Assembly (NCBI GenBank): GCA_046593925.1
Contig: JBKJQN010000027.1
Location: 1 to 47,318 of the forward strand
Source of the DNA: JAYVYM01 sp046593925
Lineage (GTDB): Bacteria > Actinomycetota > Actinomycetes > Mycobacteriales > SCTD01
DNA: 47,318 bases
Direction: 5' to 3'
The notes under the pieces are model-generated. The model worked only from the letters and a program-made list of their open reading frames with translations, did not search any database and was not told the DNA's origin. The first letter of the stretch is position 1; each line of letters opens with the position of its first letter. A program made the position numbers and the translations under genes. Positions 6,972 to 15,095 of the stretch are shown here, piece by piece.

Positions 6972-8501
6972 ATGACGATTTCCGCGCTCGAGGTCGAGCG
7001 CAAGTACGACGTGAGCCCGAGTACGCCGGTGCCCGACCTGGCTGGCGTGCCGGGAGTGACGTCCACGGCCCCCGCTGAGGAGCACCTGCTGGAAGCGGTC
7101 TACGTGGACACGACCGACCTGCGGCTGCGCAGCGCCGGCATCACGCTGCGGCACCGCACCGGTGGCACCGACGCCGGCTGGCACCTCAAGCTCCCCGCCG
7201 GTGCCGACCGGGAGGAGATCAGGGTCCAGTCCGATGCCGGTGACGTGCCGGCGGAGCTGGCCTCGCTGGTGCGGGTGCACGTACGTGGCCGCCATCTCGG
7301 GCCGGTCGCGAGGCTGTCGACCCGCCGGGTGGTGCAGCGGCTGCTCGGGCCGGACGGTGCGCCGCTGGCCGAGCTCGCCGATGACACCGTGCACGGCCGG
7401 CCGCTGCCCGAGGGCGCGGAGCTGCTGTGGCGGGAGTGGGAGGTGGAGCTGCTCGGCGGCGAGCGCGCGCTGCTCGACGCGGTCCAGGTGGAGCTGCTGG
7501 CCGCCGGCGCGGCGCCGAGCTCGTCGAGCTCCAAGCTCGGCCGGGTGCTCTCGCGGCCGCAGGCGGTGCTTGGGGAGCAGCCGTGGTGGGCGGCCGGTGG
7601 CCGGCGCGGTGGTCGTCGGACGGCGGGCGCGACCATCCAGGCGCACCTCGCGGGGCAGGTCGCGGAGCTGGTTGCCCGCGACCCCCAGGTCCGCCGTGAC
7701 CTGCCGGACGCCCTGCACCGGATGCGGGTCGCCACCCGGCGGCTGCGCAGCGCGCTGACGACGTTCGGGCCGCTGTTCGACCGGGAACTGACCGACCCGG
7801 TCCGCGACGAGCTCCGCTGGCTGGCCGCGGTCCTCGGCGCGGCCCGCGATGCAGAGGTGCTGCGGGCCCGGCTACTCGCCCTGATCGACGCCGAGCCCGC
7901 CGACCTGGTGCTCGGGGGCGTGCGCGGGCATGTCGACGCCGCCATGACACGTCGGCACCGCGCCGCCCACGACCAGGTCGTCGTCGAGCTGGACGGCGAG
8001 CGCTACCTGCGGCTGCTGGACGACCTGGACGCGCTGGTGGCCGCTCCCCCCTTCCTGCCCGGTGCGCGGGAGGACGCCAAGGCCGGACTGGCCGATCTGG
8101 TACGCCGGTCGTGGCGCCGACTGGACCGCGCGATGGCGGCCGCCGAGCAGGCCCCGCACGGAACCCGTCAGGACGAGCTGCTGCACGAGGTACGCAAGGA
8201 CGCCAAGCGCACGCGGTACGCCGCCGAGGCCGTCGAGCCGGCCTTCGGCCGGCCGGCCCGCCGCTACGCCACCGCCGTCACGCAGCTGCAGGAGTCGCTC
8301 GGCGACTTCCAGGACGGCACCGTCACCAGGCAGGTGCTGCTGGAGATCGCCGCCGCCGGGCAGCGGTCCGGTGAGAACGCGTTCACGCTCGGCCGGCTGC
8401 ACGCGCAGGAGCAGGCTCTCGCCGAGGCCGCCGTCGAAGCCTGGCCGCTGGCCAGGGCCGCCCTCTCCCGGAAGCGGTTCCGTGGCTGGTTGGCGCGCTG
8501 A
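6972..8501 (+). CDS. CYTH and CHAD domain protein
   Basis: Two-domain protein of 509 residues. The N-terminal CYTH domain (about 1-200) carries the triphosphate-binding signature EVERKYDV (ExExK form), and VRVHVRGRHLG/ARLSTRRVVQRLL supply further basic residues. The CHAD domain (about 225-505) has LHRMRVATRRLRSALTTF and HEVRKDAKRTRYAAEAV, the conserved His/Arg/Lys helices that bind polyphosphate. CYTH enzymes hydrolyse inorganic triphosphate or thiamine triphosphate; CHAD proteins associate with polyphosphate granules. Together they suggest a polyphosphate-linked triphosphatase. ATG 6972 starts one base after the enoyl-CoA hydratase stop. Both domains look intact. Confidence 0.95.
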   Translation: MTISALEVERKYDVSPSTPVPDLAGVPGVTSTAPAEEHLLEAVYVDTTDLRLRSAGITLRHRTGGTDAGWHLKLPAGADREEIRVQSDAGDVPAELASLVRVHVRGRHLGPVARLSTRRVVQRLLGPDGAPLAELADDTVHGRPLPEGAELLWREWEVELLGGERALLDAVQVELLAAGAAPSSSSSKLGRVLSRPQAVLGEQPWWAAGGRRGGRRTAGATIQAHLAGQVAELVARDPQVRRDLPDALHRMRVATRRLRSALTTFGPLFDRELTDPVRDELRWLAAVLGAARDAEVLRARLLALIDAEPADLVLGGVRGHVDAAMTRRHRAAHDQVVVELDGERYLRLLDDLDALVAAPPFLPGAREDAKAGLADLVRRSWRRLDRAMAAAEQAPHGTRQDELLHEVRKDAKRTRYAAEAVEPAFGRPARRYATAVTQLQESLGDFQDGTVTRQVLLEIAAAGQRSGENAFTLGRLHAQEQALAEAAVEAWPLARAALSRKRFRGWLAR

Positions 8502-8509
8502 GCCTGCGC

Positions 8510-8938
8510 TCAGCTGTTGATGTACGCCGACAGGTGGTCGCGCTCGGTCTTCAGCTCGTCGAGCCGCTGCTTGACGACGTCGCCGATGCTGACGATGCCG
8601 GTCAGCCGACCGCCATCGACCACCGGCACGTGTCGGAAGCGCTGCTCGGTCATCAGGGCCATCAGCTCCTCTACGGTGTCGGTGGGGCAGCAGGTGCACA
8701 CCTGCGCAGTCATGATCTGCGAGACCGGCTGGTCCAGAAGCCCGGTTCCGTCCACCACCAGCCGGCGAACGACGTCTCGCTCACTCACGATGCCAGTCAC
8801 GGTTACCCCGTCGGGGGACACCACGAGGGCGCCGATGTGGTGCCCGGCGAGCCGGATGAGAAGGTCGCGCACCGACGTGTCCCCGGGCACCGTCAGCACA
8901 CCGGTGGTCTTGCGCGCCAGAACCTCTTGGATGAGCAC
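8510..8938 (-). CDS. CBS-pair domain protein
   Basis: A 142-residue protein made almost only of two CBS motifs (about 8-65 and 75-135): HHIGALVVSPDGVTVTGIVSERDVVRRL and FRHVPVVDGGRLTGIVSIGDVVKQRL. Such CBS pairs bind adenosyl ligands such as AMP, ATP or NAD and act as sensors. A CTCC cysteine cluster in the linker between the motifs is unusual and could be redox- or metal-responsive, but this is speculation. It converges on the CYTH-CHAD gene with eight bases between the stops. No kinase or transporter domain is fused to it, so its regulatory partner is unknown. Confidence 0.93.
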   Translation of the reverse strand: MLIQEVLARKTTGVLTVPGDTSVRDLLIRLAGHHIGALVVSPDGVTVTGIVSERDVVRRLVVDGTGLLDQPVSQIMTAQVCTCCPTDTVEELMALMTEQRFRHVPVVDGGRLTGIVSIGDVVKQRLDELKTERDHLSAYINS

Positions 8939-8974
8939 CGTTCTCCCTCCCAGCCGTACGCGCGTACGTGATCC

Positions 8975-10207
8975 TCAGCGTGTCACCACCGCGCTCCGGT
9001 GGCCAGTGTCTTCGGCGACCCGCACCCGGTTGCGCCCTGCGGCCTTCGCCGCGAAGCAGGCTCGGTCGGCCGCCGCCAACAGGCCGGCCAGGTCGTCGGC
9101 GGCGTCGCCGAGCGCCGCCACACCGATCGAGACGGTCACGCGCAGCGGTGCGGCGTCGCGGACTAGCGAGTAGCTCAGCGTCTCGACCCGCGAGGTGATC
9201 CGCTGCGCCGTCGCACGCGCGCTCCGGCTGGAGGTATCGGTGAGCAGCAGCACGAACTCGTCACCGCCAAAGCGCCCGACCAGGTCCAACGGCCGGACGG
9301 CGGCGCGCAGCTCCTGCGCGACGGCGACGATGACCTGGTCGCCGATCAGGTGGCCGTACGTGTCGTTCACATGCTTGAACCGGTCGATGTCGACGAGCAG
9401 GACCGTGACCTCCTGCGCTCCGCGGCGCGCTCGTACGAGCTCGCGCTCGGCGACGTCACGCCAGTGCCGCGGGTTGGTCAGGCCGGTCTTGGCGTCGGTA
9501 CGGGCGGCTTCGACGAGCTCGGTGTGCAGCAGGGTTCGCTGCAGCAGCAGCATCGGAGGCAGCACTATCAGCGCGAGCAGCGGCTGGATCGAGCAGAGCA
9601 GTGCGACGACCACGCCCAGGCACAGCTCGGCGCCCTCGGTCGCCTGCAGCGGCCAGCCGGCGAACGCGGTTCGGCGAGACGCCGTCGACACCCGTCGCAG
9701 GATCCCGGCGACCAGGCAGGCGCTGACCGCGGAGAAGACGGCGGCGGCAGCGCCGGCAGCGGCCAGCGCCCGCCCCGAGCCGGCGAGCGCACCCGGGCTG
9801 GGCGCCGCGGACGCGCCCGCGAGTGCCCGGTAGGTGAAGCCGGCGAGCAGACCGGCCAGCGCCACACTGGCGCCGTTGAACACCCGCTTGAACGGCGGAA
9901 TCCGGGTGACCCGGGCCTGGACCAGCAGATACACGGGGATCGGGATGAGCACCGCGTACAACGGCGGAAGCAGCACCGCTGCCGGCAACATCCAGGTCGA
10001 CAGCATGTCCTTGTACGGCCGGTCCCGGCGGGTCGCGGGGGCGCCCAGGTGGCGGGAGCCTTCCACGCTGACCAGGGCGCAGCCCACCAACACGGCGAAC
10101 AGGGCTGCGTCGGCGGGATGCCAGCGGCTGAGTGCCGCGGCAACGGCGAGACCTACCAGCGCTGCGCCGTCGACGGCCAGCACGTAGCGGGTGGCGCGGC
10201 GGGGCAT
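8975..10207 (-). CDS. Membrane diguanylate cyclase (GGDEF)
   Basis: Predicted membrane-bound c-di-GMP synthase, about 410 residues from ATG 10207. Six or seven hydrophobic segments fill the N-terminal half (for example LAVDGAALVGLAVAAALS, WMLPAAVLLPPLYAVLIPI and an IVLPPMLLL segment). The GGDEF domain follows: TDAKTGLTNPRHW, VDIDRFKHVNDTYGHLIGD and the catalytic RFGGDEFVLLL. An RPLD inhibitory I-site sits exactly five residues before GGDEF, so product feedback inhibition is likely. The start is uncertain: the frame stays open to 10516 but that extension is Pro/Arg-rich without hydrophobic character. No EAL domain is present. The sensing domain does not match a MASE type I can name. Confidence 0.92.
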   Translation of the reverse strand: MPRRATRYVLAVDGAALVGLAVAAALSRWHPADAALFAVLVGCALVSVEGSRHLGAPATRRDRPYKDMLSTWMLPAAVLLPPLYAVLIPIPVYLLVQARVTRIPPFKRVFNGASVALAGLLAGFTYRALAGASAAPSPGALAGSGRALAAAGAAAAVFSAVSACLVAGILRRVSTASRRTAFAGWPLQATEGAELCLGVVVALLCSIQPLLALIVLPPMLLLQRTLLHTELVEAARTDAKTGLTNPRHWRDVAERELVRARRGAQEVTVLLVDIDRFKHVNDTYGHLIGDQVIVAVAQELRAAVRPLDLVGRFGGDEFVLLLTDTSSRSARATAQRITSRVETLSYSLVRDAAPLRVTVSIGVAALGDAADDLAGLLAAADRACFAAKAAGRNRVRVAEDTGHRSAVVTR

Positions 10208-10817
10208 CGCGAGCAGCGCCCCGCTCCTGATCGCCGCGACCCGCCGTGCCACTGCGGGCAGCCGGTTCGCACCCGCAGCGACGTGCGAAGGGGTGCGCGA
10301 GGTCAACGGGGGCCGTTGCCGACGCGACGGGTGGCGGCAGTTCGCGACGACCGGCCTTGCGGGCTTCGCCGGGTGGTGTCGGGCCGCGGCTGCGGGGCGC
10401 GGGCCCAGGTCGTCGGGGCCGACTCGATGCGGTGGTCGGCGAGTGCCGCCGGTCGGGTGAGCGCGTAGGACCCCAACGGGGACCGCCCATCTCTGCTGTG
10501 TGGAACGACGTTGCACGGCGTATCGGCATACACACTACGCGCAACCGTCGACTGTGGCGAGCGTGCTCCTTGCCGATCGGGGTAGTGCGTGTGCACCGAC
10601 CTTGCGCATCGCCCACACACCTGAGCGTACGCGGCTCCATAATCCTGCGCGGAGCGCTCGATCTGCGACACCCGGCCGCTGGCTGCCTATGTTTATGGAG
10701 TCACGGGATGCTTTGTCGACATACGAGGGGCGGAGCGAGACACGAGCCGGCAGCGCGGCCGGCTTCGAACCCGTCCGCACACAGCAAGGTCCGTCCACGC
10801 ACGTCTGGGGGTGCCTG

Positions 10818-10838
10818 ATGAGCACGAACTGGGGCTAG
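10818..10838 (+). CDS. Ultra-short ORF, peptide MSTNWG
   Basis: ATG 10818 to TAG 10838 encodes six residues, MSTNWG. A GGGGG block (10807-10811) stands six bases upstream as a possible ribosome site. It is the first of two tandem near-identical mini-ORFs upstream of the secreted propeller-like gene. I do not recognise the peptide. It could be a translated leader, a tiny precursor peptide or a chance frame; the duplication with preserved coding is the main support. Confidence 0.35.
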   Translation: MSTNWG

Positions 10839-10882
10839 GCCACCTGACCGTCCGTCCGCCCGAGTACGTCTGGAGGTGCCTG

Positions 10883-10906
10883 ATGCGCAGCACGAACTGG
10901 GGATAG
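10883..10906 (+). CDS. Ultra-short ORF, peptide MRSTNWG
   Basis: ATG 10883 to TAG 10906 encodes seven residues, MRSTNWG, sharing STNWG with the upstream mini-ORF. A clear GGAGG (10872-10876) is positioned six bases before the ATG, a better ribosome site than in copy 1. The two copies differ by one inserted codon (CGC) and a silent GGC/GGA change in the last Gly codon, so the reading frame and stop are kept. Genes this short are known for some actinobacterial peptide precursors (the biarylitide pentapeptide MRYYH), but no cytochrome P450 or other maturase is encoded nearby. Confidence 0.4.
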   Translation: MRSTNWG

Positions 10907-11068
10907 TCCGCTCGACCGCTGGACGGCGTGGTGGTCAGCCGGCCGGACGGTGGTGCGCCCTGGCTCCGGAAACCTGGTAACGGTGCGCCGGACGGCGGCC
11001 ATCGTTAGGATCCAGGTAGCCGATCGCCGACGTACCAGGCGGCCACCACCCAGCAACAGGAGCCCGTC

Positions 11069-13150
11069 GTGGTCCGTCGCCGACCTTCTGCGCCGCGAGC
11101 CGCTCTGGCGGCAGCGCTCCTGGCAGCGGTGGCCGTCTCGTCGTTGGCCCCGGCGTGGGCTGCGACCGGCGCCGCCCCCGCCGGTGTGCTCTTCTCCGCC
11201 GTCCCGGCGGCGACAACGCCGAACGTCGGGGACGGCAGCGGCTTCACCGTGCGCGCGGTCGTGCAGCTCGGCGGGAAGGTCGTCCAGGGAGGCTTGTTCA
11301 GCACGGTCACGGCGCCGGGCAGCGCGACGGGCCTGTCGCGCAGCAACCTCTACGCGGCGGACGCTGTGACGGGAGCCATCGATCCCGGCTTCGCCCCGGC
11401 CGTGGACGGGGCCGTGGCGGCCCTGCTCACCGGCCCGCCGTCGCTGCCCGGCACGGTGTTCATCGGTGGCTCGTTCAGTCATGTGAACGGCACGGCCGTC
11501 AAGGGCGTCGCGCTGCTCAGCCTGAGCGACGGCTCGCTCGTCGCCGGGTTCGGTTCGCCCATCCTGAACGGCGTCGTCAACTCGCTGACGATGGCGGGGA
11601 GTCGGCTGCTGATCGGCGGCACTTTCAACAAGGTCGGCGGCCTCGCCCACGCCGGGCTGGCGAGCGTCAACGCCACGACCGGCGCAGTCGACCCGTACCT
11701 GAGCGTCCAGCTGGCGGGTCATCACAACTATGGCGTCAACTGCACCCCCGGGAGCAGGTGCAGCTCCGGGCCGATCGGAGCGAGCCGGCTCGCGGTCTCG
11801 CCCGACGGCACCCAGCTCATGGTGATCGGCAACTTCACCTCCGCTGACGGCCTGGCCCGGGACCAGATCGCGCGGCTCACGCTGACACCGGCCGGCGCGA
11901 CGGTGGACCCGGGCTGGCAGACCAGCCTCTACCACCCGGCGTGCTACGCCTTCGCGTTCGACTCCTACATCCGCGATGTCGCGTACTCCCCTGACGGCAG
12001 CTACCTCGTCGTCGCGGCGACCGGCGGCGGTGGCCAGCCCAGTACGGCGACCGGCGGCTGCGATGCCGCTGCCCGGTTCGAGTCCGCCGCGCAGGGCTCG
12101 AGCGTCCAGCCGACCTGGCTGGACTTCGCCGGCAACGACACCCTGTACTCGGTCGCCGTCACCGCCTCGGCGGTCTACGTCGGCGGCCACCAGCGGTGGC
12201 TCAACAACGCCAACGGCAGCGACTTCGCTGGCGGCGGCAGCGTCCCTCGCCCCGGTATCGCGGCGCTGGACCCGGTCAACGGGTTGCCGTTCAGCTGGAA
12301 CCCCGGCCGCAACCCCCGCGGCGCGCGCGTGGAGGTGCTCTACCCCACCTCTGCCGGACTGTGGGTGGGGGGCGACACGAACTTCATCGGCAACCACCGG
12401 TACTACCGGGGCAAGGACTCGTTCTTCCCGTCCGCCGGCGGGGAGTCGTTGCCCGCCTCCACGCCCACCGCGCTGCCCGCCGGTGTCTACCTCGCCGGAC
12501 AGCTGCCCGGCAGCGGCAATCCCACCGACGCCGTCACCAAGCGCTCGTACGACGGCAGCACCGCCGGCAGCACGTCGATGGTCACGTCCGGGGCGAACTG
12601 GAGCACTGCGGTCGGCGCGTTCATGGTCGACAACCGGCTGGTGTACGGGCAGAGCGACGGCACCCTGTACAGCGCTACCTTCGACGGCAGCACGTTCGGC
12701 GCGGCCACCCTGCTCGACCCATACCACGACCCGGCCTGGAGCAATGTCCAGACCGGCTCTGGACAGACCTATCAGGGCGCGGCGTCGCCGTTCTACGCAC
12801 AGCTGTCCGGCGTCACCGGCCTGACGTACAGCAGCGGCTGCCTCTTCTACACCCTGACCGGTGACGCCCACCTGTACTACCGCTACTTCGAGCCCGAGAG
12901 CGGTATCACCGGCGCTACCCAGTTCATCGCTACCGGCACCGCGGACCTGTCCCACGCACAGGGCCTTTTCACCTCCGGCGGCAAGCTCTACTGGGCCGAC
13001 AGCACGACGGGTTCGCTCGTGAGCGCCGCATTCTCGCCCCCGACCACCCCTGGCGGCATCGCCACCCCTGCCAGCGTCACCGGGCCAGCGACCGTCGCGG
13101 ACAGCGCCAACGACTGGCGTGCCCACGCCCTGTTCCTCGGTCCCCCGTAA
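11069..13150 (+). CDS. Secreted delta-60-repeat / beta-propeller-like protein
   Basis: A 693-residue exported protein. The N-terminus is a Sec signal peptide: RRRPSAPR, a hydrophobic core AALAAALLAAVAVSSLA, and a probable cleavage after AWA. The mature part has propeller- or delta-60-like repeats of the form 'DPGFAP...VFIGGSFSHVNGT...LLSLSDGSLVAGF', with further blades near LLIGGTFNKVGG, MVIGNFTSADG and LWVGGDTNFIG. The last ~230 residues (from about 460) are Ser/Thr/Gly/Tyr-rich with SYDGSTAGST-like repeats. The GTG start follows AGGAG by six bases. No catalytic motif or anchor (LPxTG or C-terminal helix) is visible, so it is probably released or surface-associated. Function unknown; carbohydrate or protein binding is only a guess from the fold. 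Confidence 0.85.
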   Translation: MVRRRPSAPRAALAAALLAAVAVSSLAPAWAATGAAPAGVLFSAVPAATTPNVGDGSGFTVRAVVQLGGKVVQGGLFSTVTAPGSATGLSRSNLYAADAVTGAIDPGFAPAVDGAVAALLTGPPSLPGTVFIGGSFSHVNGTAVKGVALLSLSDGSLVAGFGSPILNGVVNSLTMAGSRLLIGGTFNKVGGLAHAGLASVNATTGAVDPYLSVQLAGHHNYGVNCTPGSRCSSGPIGASRLAVSPDGTQLMVIGNFTSADGLARDQIARLTLTPAGATVDPGWQTSLYHPACYAFAFDSYIRDVAYSPDGSYLVVAATGGGGQPSTATGGCDAAARFESAAQGSSVQPTWLDFAGNDTLYSVAVTASAVYVGGHQRWLNNANGSDFAGGGSVPRPGIAALDPVNGLPFSWNPGRNPRGARVEVLYPTSAGLWVGGDTNFIGNHRYYRGKDSFFPSAGGESLPASTPTALPAGVYLAGQLPGSGNPTDAVTKRSYDGSTAGSTSMVTSGANWSTAVGAFMVDNRLVYGQSDGTLYSATFDGSTFGAATLLDPYHDPAWSNVQTGSGQTYQGAASPFYAQLSGVTGLTYSSGCLFYTLTGDAHLYYRYFEPESGITGATQFIATGTADLSHAQGLFTSGGKLYWADSTTGSLVSAAFSPPTTPGGIATPASVTGPATVADSANDWRAHALFLGPP

Positions 13151-13641
13151 GCCGCCTGCCGCGTTCACCCGGGCTGTCGAGGTGAGGGCTGCCGCCTGAC
13201 CCGCACGGCTCGGGGCCGATGCGGCTCCCTGCGAGAAAGTGCGTGGGTGGGACGCGTACAACGCCACAAGGAGGTCGCCAGCTCTGCGGCGACGGCTGGT
13301 CGGTGACGCCCACGGCCTGGCGCTGCACGTCCTGCCTCTCGTACGCCGGGCCACGCCGTTGAGCCTCACCCCGCCCCGATGTCCTGTGCCGCGCGCGCCT
13401 AAGCACCGGCCAGCCACCTGTCCACGTCCTGACGGTTCCGCAGTCGTACGACGACCAGCTCGGGCCGCAGCGCGTGCACCCGGTGAGCCGTGTCATGGCG
13501 GGTCGAGCAGGCGCGCCGGCTGATGTGCTCACGATCGGTGAAGATGGTCCGCAGGACGCAGGCCCACCGTTACGGTGTGGCCTTGGCCGGCCACGGAACC
13601 GCCTCACGAGCCGACGTCCCGCTGACGCGGGGGATTCTGTG
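13151..13641. other. 491-bp region without a supported gene
   Basis: No credible gene. A small inverted repeat GTCGCC (13274-13279)/GGCGAC (13288-13293) lies just after an isolated GGAGG. On the minus strand 13399-13569 is open and ends in a plausible-looking hydrophilic tail (LRNRQDVDRWLAGA), but has no start codon near its 5' end, so it may be a decayed fragment or chance. Confidence 0.5.
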
Positions 13642-13715
13642 CGCGCCCGGCAGGGATCGAACCTGCGACCTGCCGCTTAGAAGGCGGCTGCTCTGTCCAG
13701 CTGAGCTACGGGCGC
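13642..13715 (-). tRNA. tRNA-Arg (TCT anticodon)
   Basis: The minus strand gives a complete cloverleaf. The acceptor is GCGCCCG/CGGGCGC (seven perfect pairs), the anticodon stem GCCGC/GCGGC encloses CTTCTAA with anticodon TCT (reads AGA/AGG), and the T arm GCAGG/CCTGC has loop TTCGATC. The discriminator is G73. CCA is not encoded. AGA is a very rare codon in GC-rich genomes, so this is a minor tRNA. Confidence 0.96.
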
Positions 13716-14068
13716 GGGGCATGACGGGAAGCCGGTAGGAAACCCTGCTGCTGGCCCCCCGTCGGTGCGCCTGCCCGGTGAGTCTGCCCGATCGGGGCCC
13801 GGGAGGGCACCGGTCGGGTGCCCGACCTGCGGCACAGGCCCTTCAGCGGTGCGCGCCGGGCGCTCGGGGATGTGCCGGACCGTACGCGCGGCCGGTAGAG
13901 GTCTGCCAAGGTCATGGTGCCGCACGAACGCCGCCCGCGTCCTCGGCGACGAGAACAGGTCGGACGGGCCAAGAACGTCGCCGCGGCCGGCAACCGCTGC
14001 TCCGGATCTGCCTCGATCACGCTGTGGCGCCTCTGACGATCGTGCCGTGACCTGCGGCTTCGGGATGA

Positions 14069-14100
14069 CCGTCAGGCCCCACGGGCGCGGGGCCTGACGG
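14069..14100. terminator. Strong 12-bp hairpin, possible terminator
   Basis: CCGTCAGGCCCC (14069-14080) pairs perfectly with GGGGCCTGACGG (14089-14100) around an eight-base loop. No T-run follows on either strand, as is common for actinomycete terminators. It sits in a 779-bp gap (13716-14494) between tRNA-Arg and the SSB gene in which I find no convincing gene, so what it terminates is unclear; it may end read-through towards the SSB gene or belong to an unannotated transcript. Confidence 0.6.
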
Positions 14101-14370
14101 GTCGCCTGCTACCGACGTTTGGTCCGGTGCTCCTGCTCCGTCAGTCTGCCCGACCAGCGCATCCGGGGGCAGCACCGCAGGGTTACATCGTTGCTTGACG
14201 AGCTGCCGACGATCATGGCTACGAGCCGCTCACCATCGTCGAGTGGAACGGAGCGGGTTGGGGCACGTCGGCTGCGACCCGGGCAGGGCGTCCGCCCGGA
14301 GCGGGCACGTGTTTGTCGTGAGGACGATCGGCCGGTCGAGGAGCCGGCGCACCCGACATGTCGAGCCGCA

Positions 14371-14403
14371 CCGTCCACAGCCCGACCGGCTGTCCACAGC
14401 CCG
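14371..14403 (+). promoter_or_regulatory. Two DnaA-box-like direct repeats
   Basis: GTCCACAGCCCG occurs at 14373-14384 and again at 14392-14403, 19 bp apart (about two helical turns). Extended leftwards they read CCGTCCACA and CTGTCCACA, one or two changes from the actinobacterial DnaA box TTGTCCACA. They lie about 95 bp upstream of the single-stranded-DNA-binding protein gene. They could be DnaA binding sites regulating that gene, or a simple direct repeat; two sites are too few for an origin. Confidence 0.35.
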
Positions 14404-14494
14404 CCGACCCGCGCTGGCCGGTCACCGATGCCAGCCGCATGGTCGTGGCGCAGCCGGTGGGACCGCCACCGGACCCGAGCCCGCGGAGGACCCC

Positions 14495-14977
14495 GTGCAC
14501 GAGCCCCTCATCACCGTCGTCGGCAACGTCGCCGGCCCGCCCCGCCAGCGCGTCACCCCGGCCGGCCACTCAGTCGCCGACTTCCGCATCGCAGCAACGC
14601 CGCGGCGAAAGGACAAGGGGGGTGACACCTGGGCCGACGGCGAGACGATCTGGTTCGGCATCACCACCTGGAAGGCCCTGGCCGAGCACTGCACGTCCTC
14701 ATTGAAGAAGGGCGACCGGGTGGTCGTGAGCGGGCGGCTCACGACGCGCAGCTGGGAGGCCGAGGGCGGCGAGCGGCGCATCGGCCTCGAGGTGGAGGCC
14801 AGCAGCGTGGGCCTGGAGCTGTCCCGGGGGACCGCGACCTCCGTCCGGGCGCCGCAGCTGGTGACCGACCAGGACCCGTGGCTCCCCAGTGGTCAGGTCG
14901 ACGACGACACGGGCTCGGTCCTGGCGCAGGAGCCCGACGTCACCGAGGAAGAGGAGGCGCTGCCTGCCGCCGCATGA
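14495..14977 (+). CDS. ssb: Single-stranded DNA-binding protein (SSB paralogue)
   Basis: OB-fold ssDNA-binding protein of 160 residues. The N-terminal part is ITVVGNVAGPPRQRVTPAGHSVADFRIAA, followed by WFGITTWKALAEHCTSSLKKGDRVVVSGRL and IGLEVEASSVGLEL, the standard bacterial SSB core (1-110). The C-terminal tail is acidic (DPWLPSG, EEEEA) but ends ALPAAA and lacks the DDDIPF-type tip that recruits replication partners. This, and its place away from rpsF/rplI, point to an accessory paralogue such as SsbB of streptomycetes rather than the replicative SSB. The GTG at 14495 was chosen for GGAGGA four bases upstream; longer in-frame starts lack similarity. Confidence 0.92.
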   Translation: MHEPLITVVGNVAGPPRQRVTPAGHSVADFRIAATPRRKDKGGDTWADGETIWFGITTWKALAEHCTSSLKKGDRVVVSGRLTTRSWEAEGGERRIGLEVEASSVGLELSRGTATSVRAPQLVTDQDPWLPSGQVDDDTGSVLAQEPDVTEEEEALPAAA

Positions 14978-15095
14978 CCCGCGCAGGCAGTGCTCGGCAT
15001 CCGCGCAGCGGCCGGGGGTGGACCGCTCCGGCCGGTGGGTCGGCCACCCATCGCGGGGACGGCAGGGCAAGCCGGGCCGCCCGTACGCTGGTGGC

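Larger units (their letters stand above)
10789..10906 (+). repeat. Tandem ~60-bp duplication containing two mini-ORFs
   Basis: Copy 1 (10789-10838) and copy 2 (10850-10906) align over most of their length. Both begin GTCCGTCC, share ACGTCTGG followed by GGTGCCTGATG, and end AGCACGAACTGGGG then a TAG stop. Copy 2 has a three-base in-frame insertion after ATG and the spacing before ACGTCTGG differs. Conservation is highest over the ribosome-site-like purine block and the mini-ORF, which argues that the encoded peptide or its translation is what is retained. Confidence 0.7.
10208..11068. other. 861-bp gene-poor region
   Basis: No convincing conventional gene. Long frames here are out-of-frame readings with Arg/Pro-rich composition. 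Local AT content is higher than in the flanks (for example around 10500-10700). The only structured content I see is the tandem repeat at 10789-10906 with two ultra-short ORFs. It is the 5' side of both the GGDEF gene (minus) and the secreted propeller-like gene (plus), so promoters for both should be here, but I could not place a convincing -35/-10 pair. Confidence 0.6.

Noticed and set aside
8659..8720. CTCC cysteine cluster in the CBS protein considered as an Fe-S site
   Set aside because: Three cysteines in a short linker without a fourth ligand or family precedent; too little support.
10835..13417. 860-codon open frame on the minus strand opposite the secreted protein gene
   Set aside because: It is antisense to a gene with signal peptide and ribosome site, has Arg/Gly/Ala-rich composition without motifs, and reflects the low stop-codon frequency of GC-rich DNA.
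13399..13569. Open minus-strand stretch ending LRNRQDVDRWLAGA, possibly a gene remnant
   Set aside because: It has no start codon near its 5' end and the composition evidence is weak; could be chance.
14371..14403. Possible replication origin from the two DnaA-box-like sites
   Set aside because: Only two imperfect sites, with no dnaA/dnaN/rpmH neighbours and no AT-rich unwinding region.
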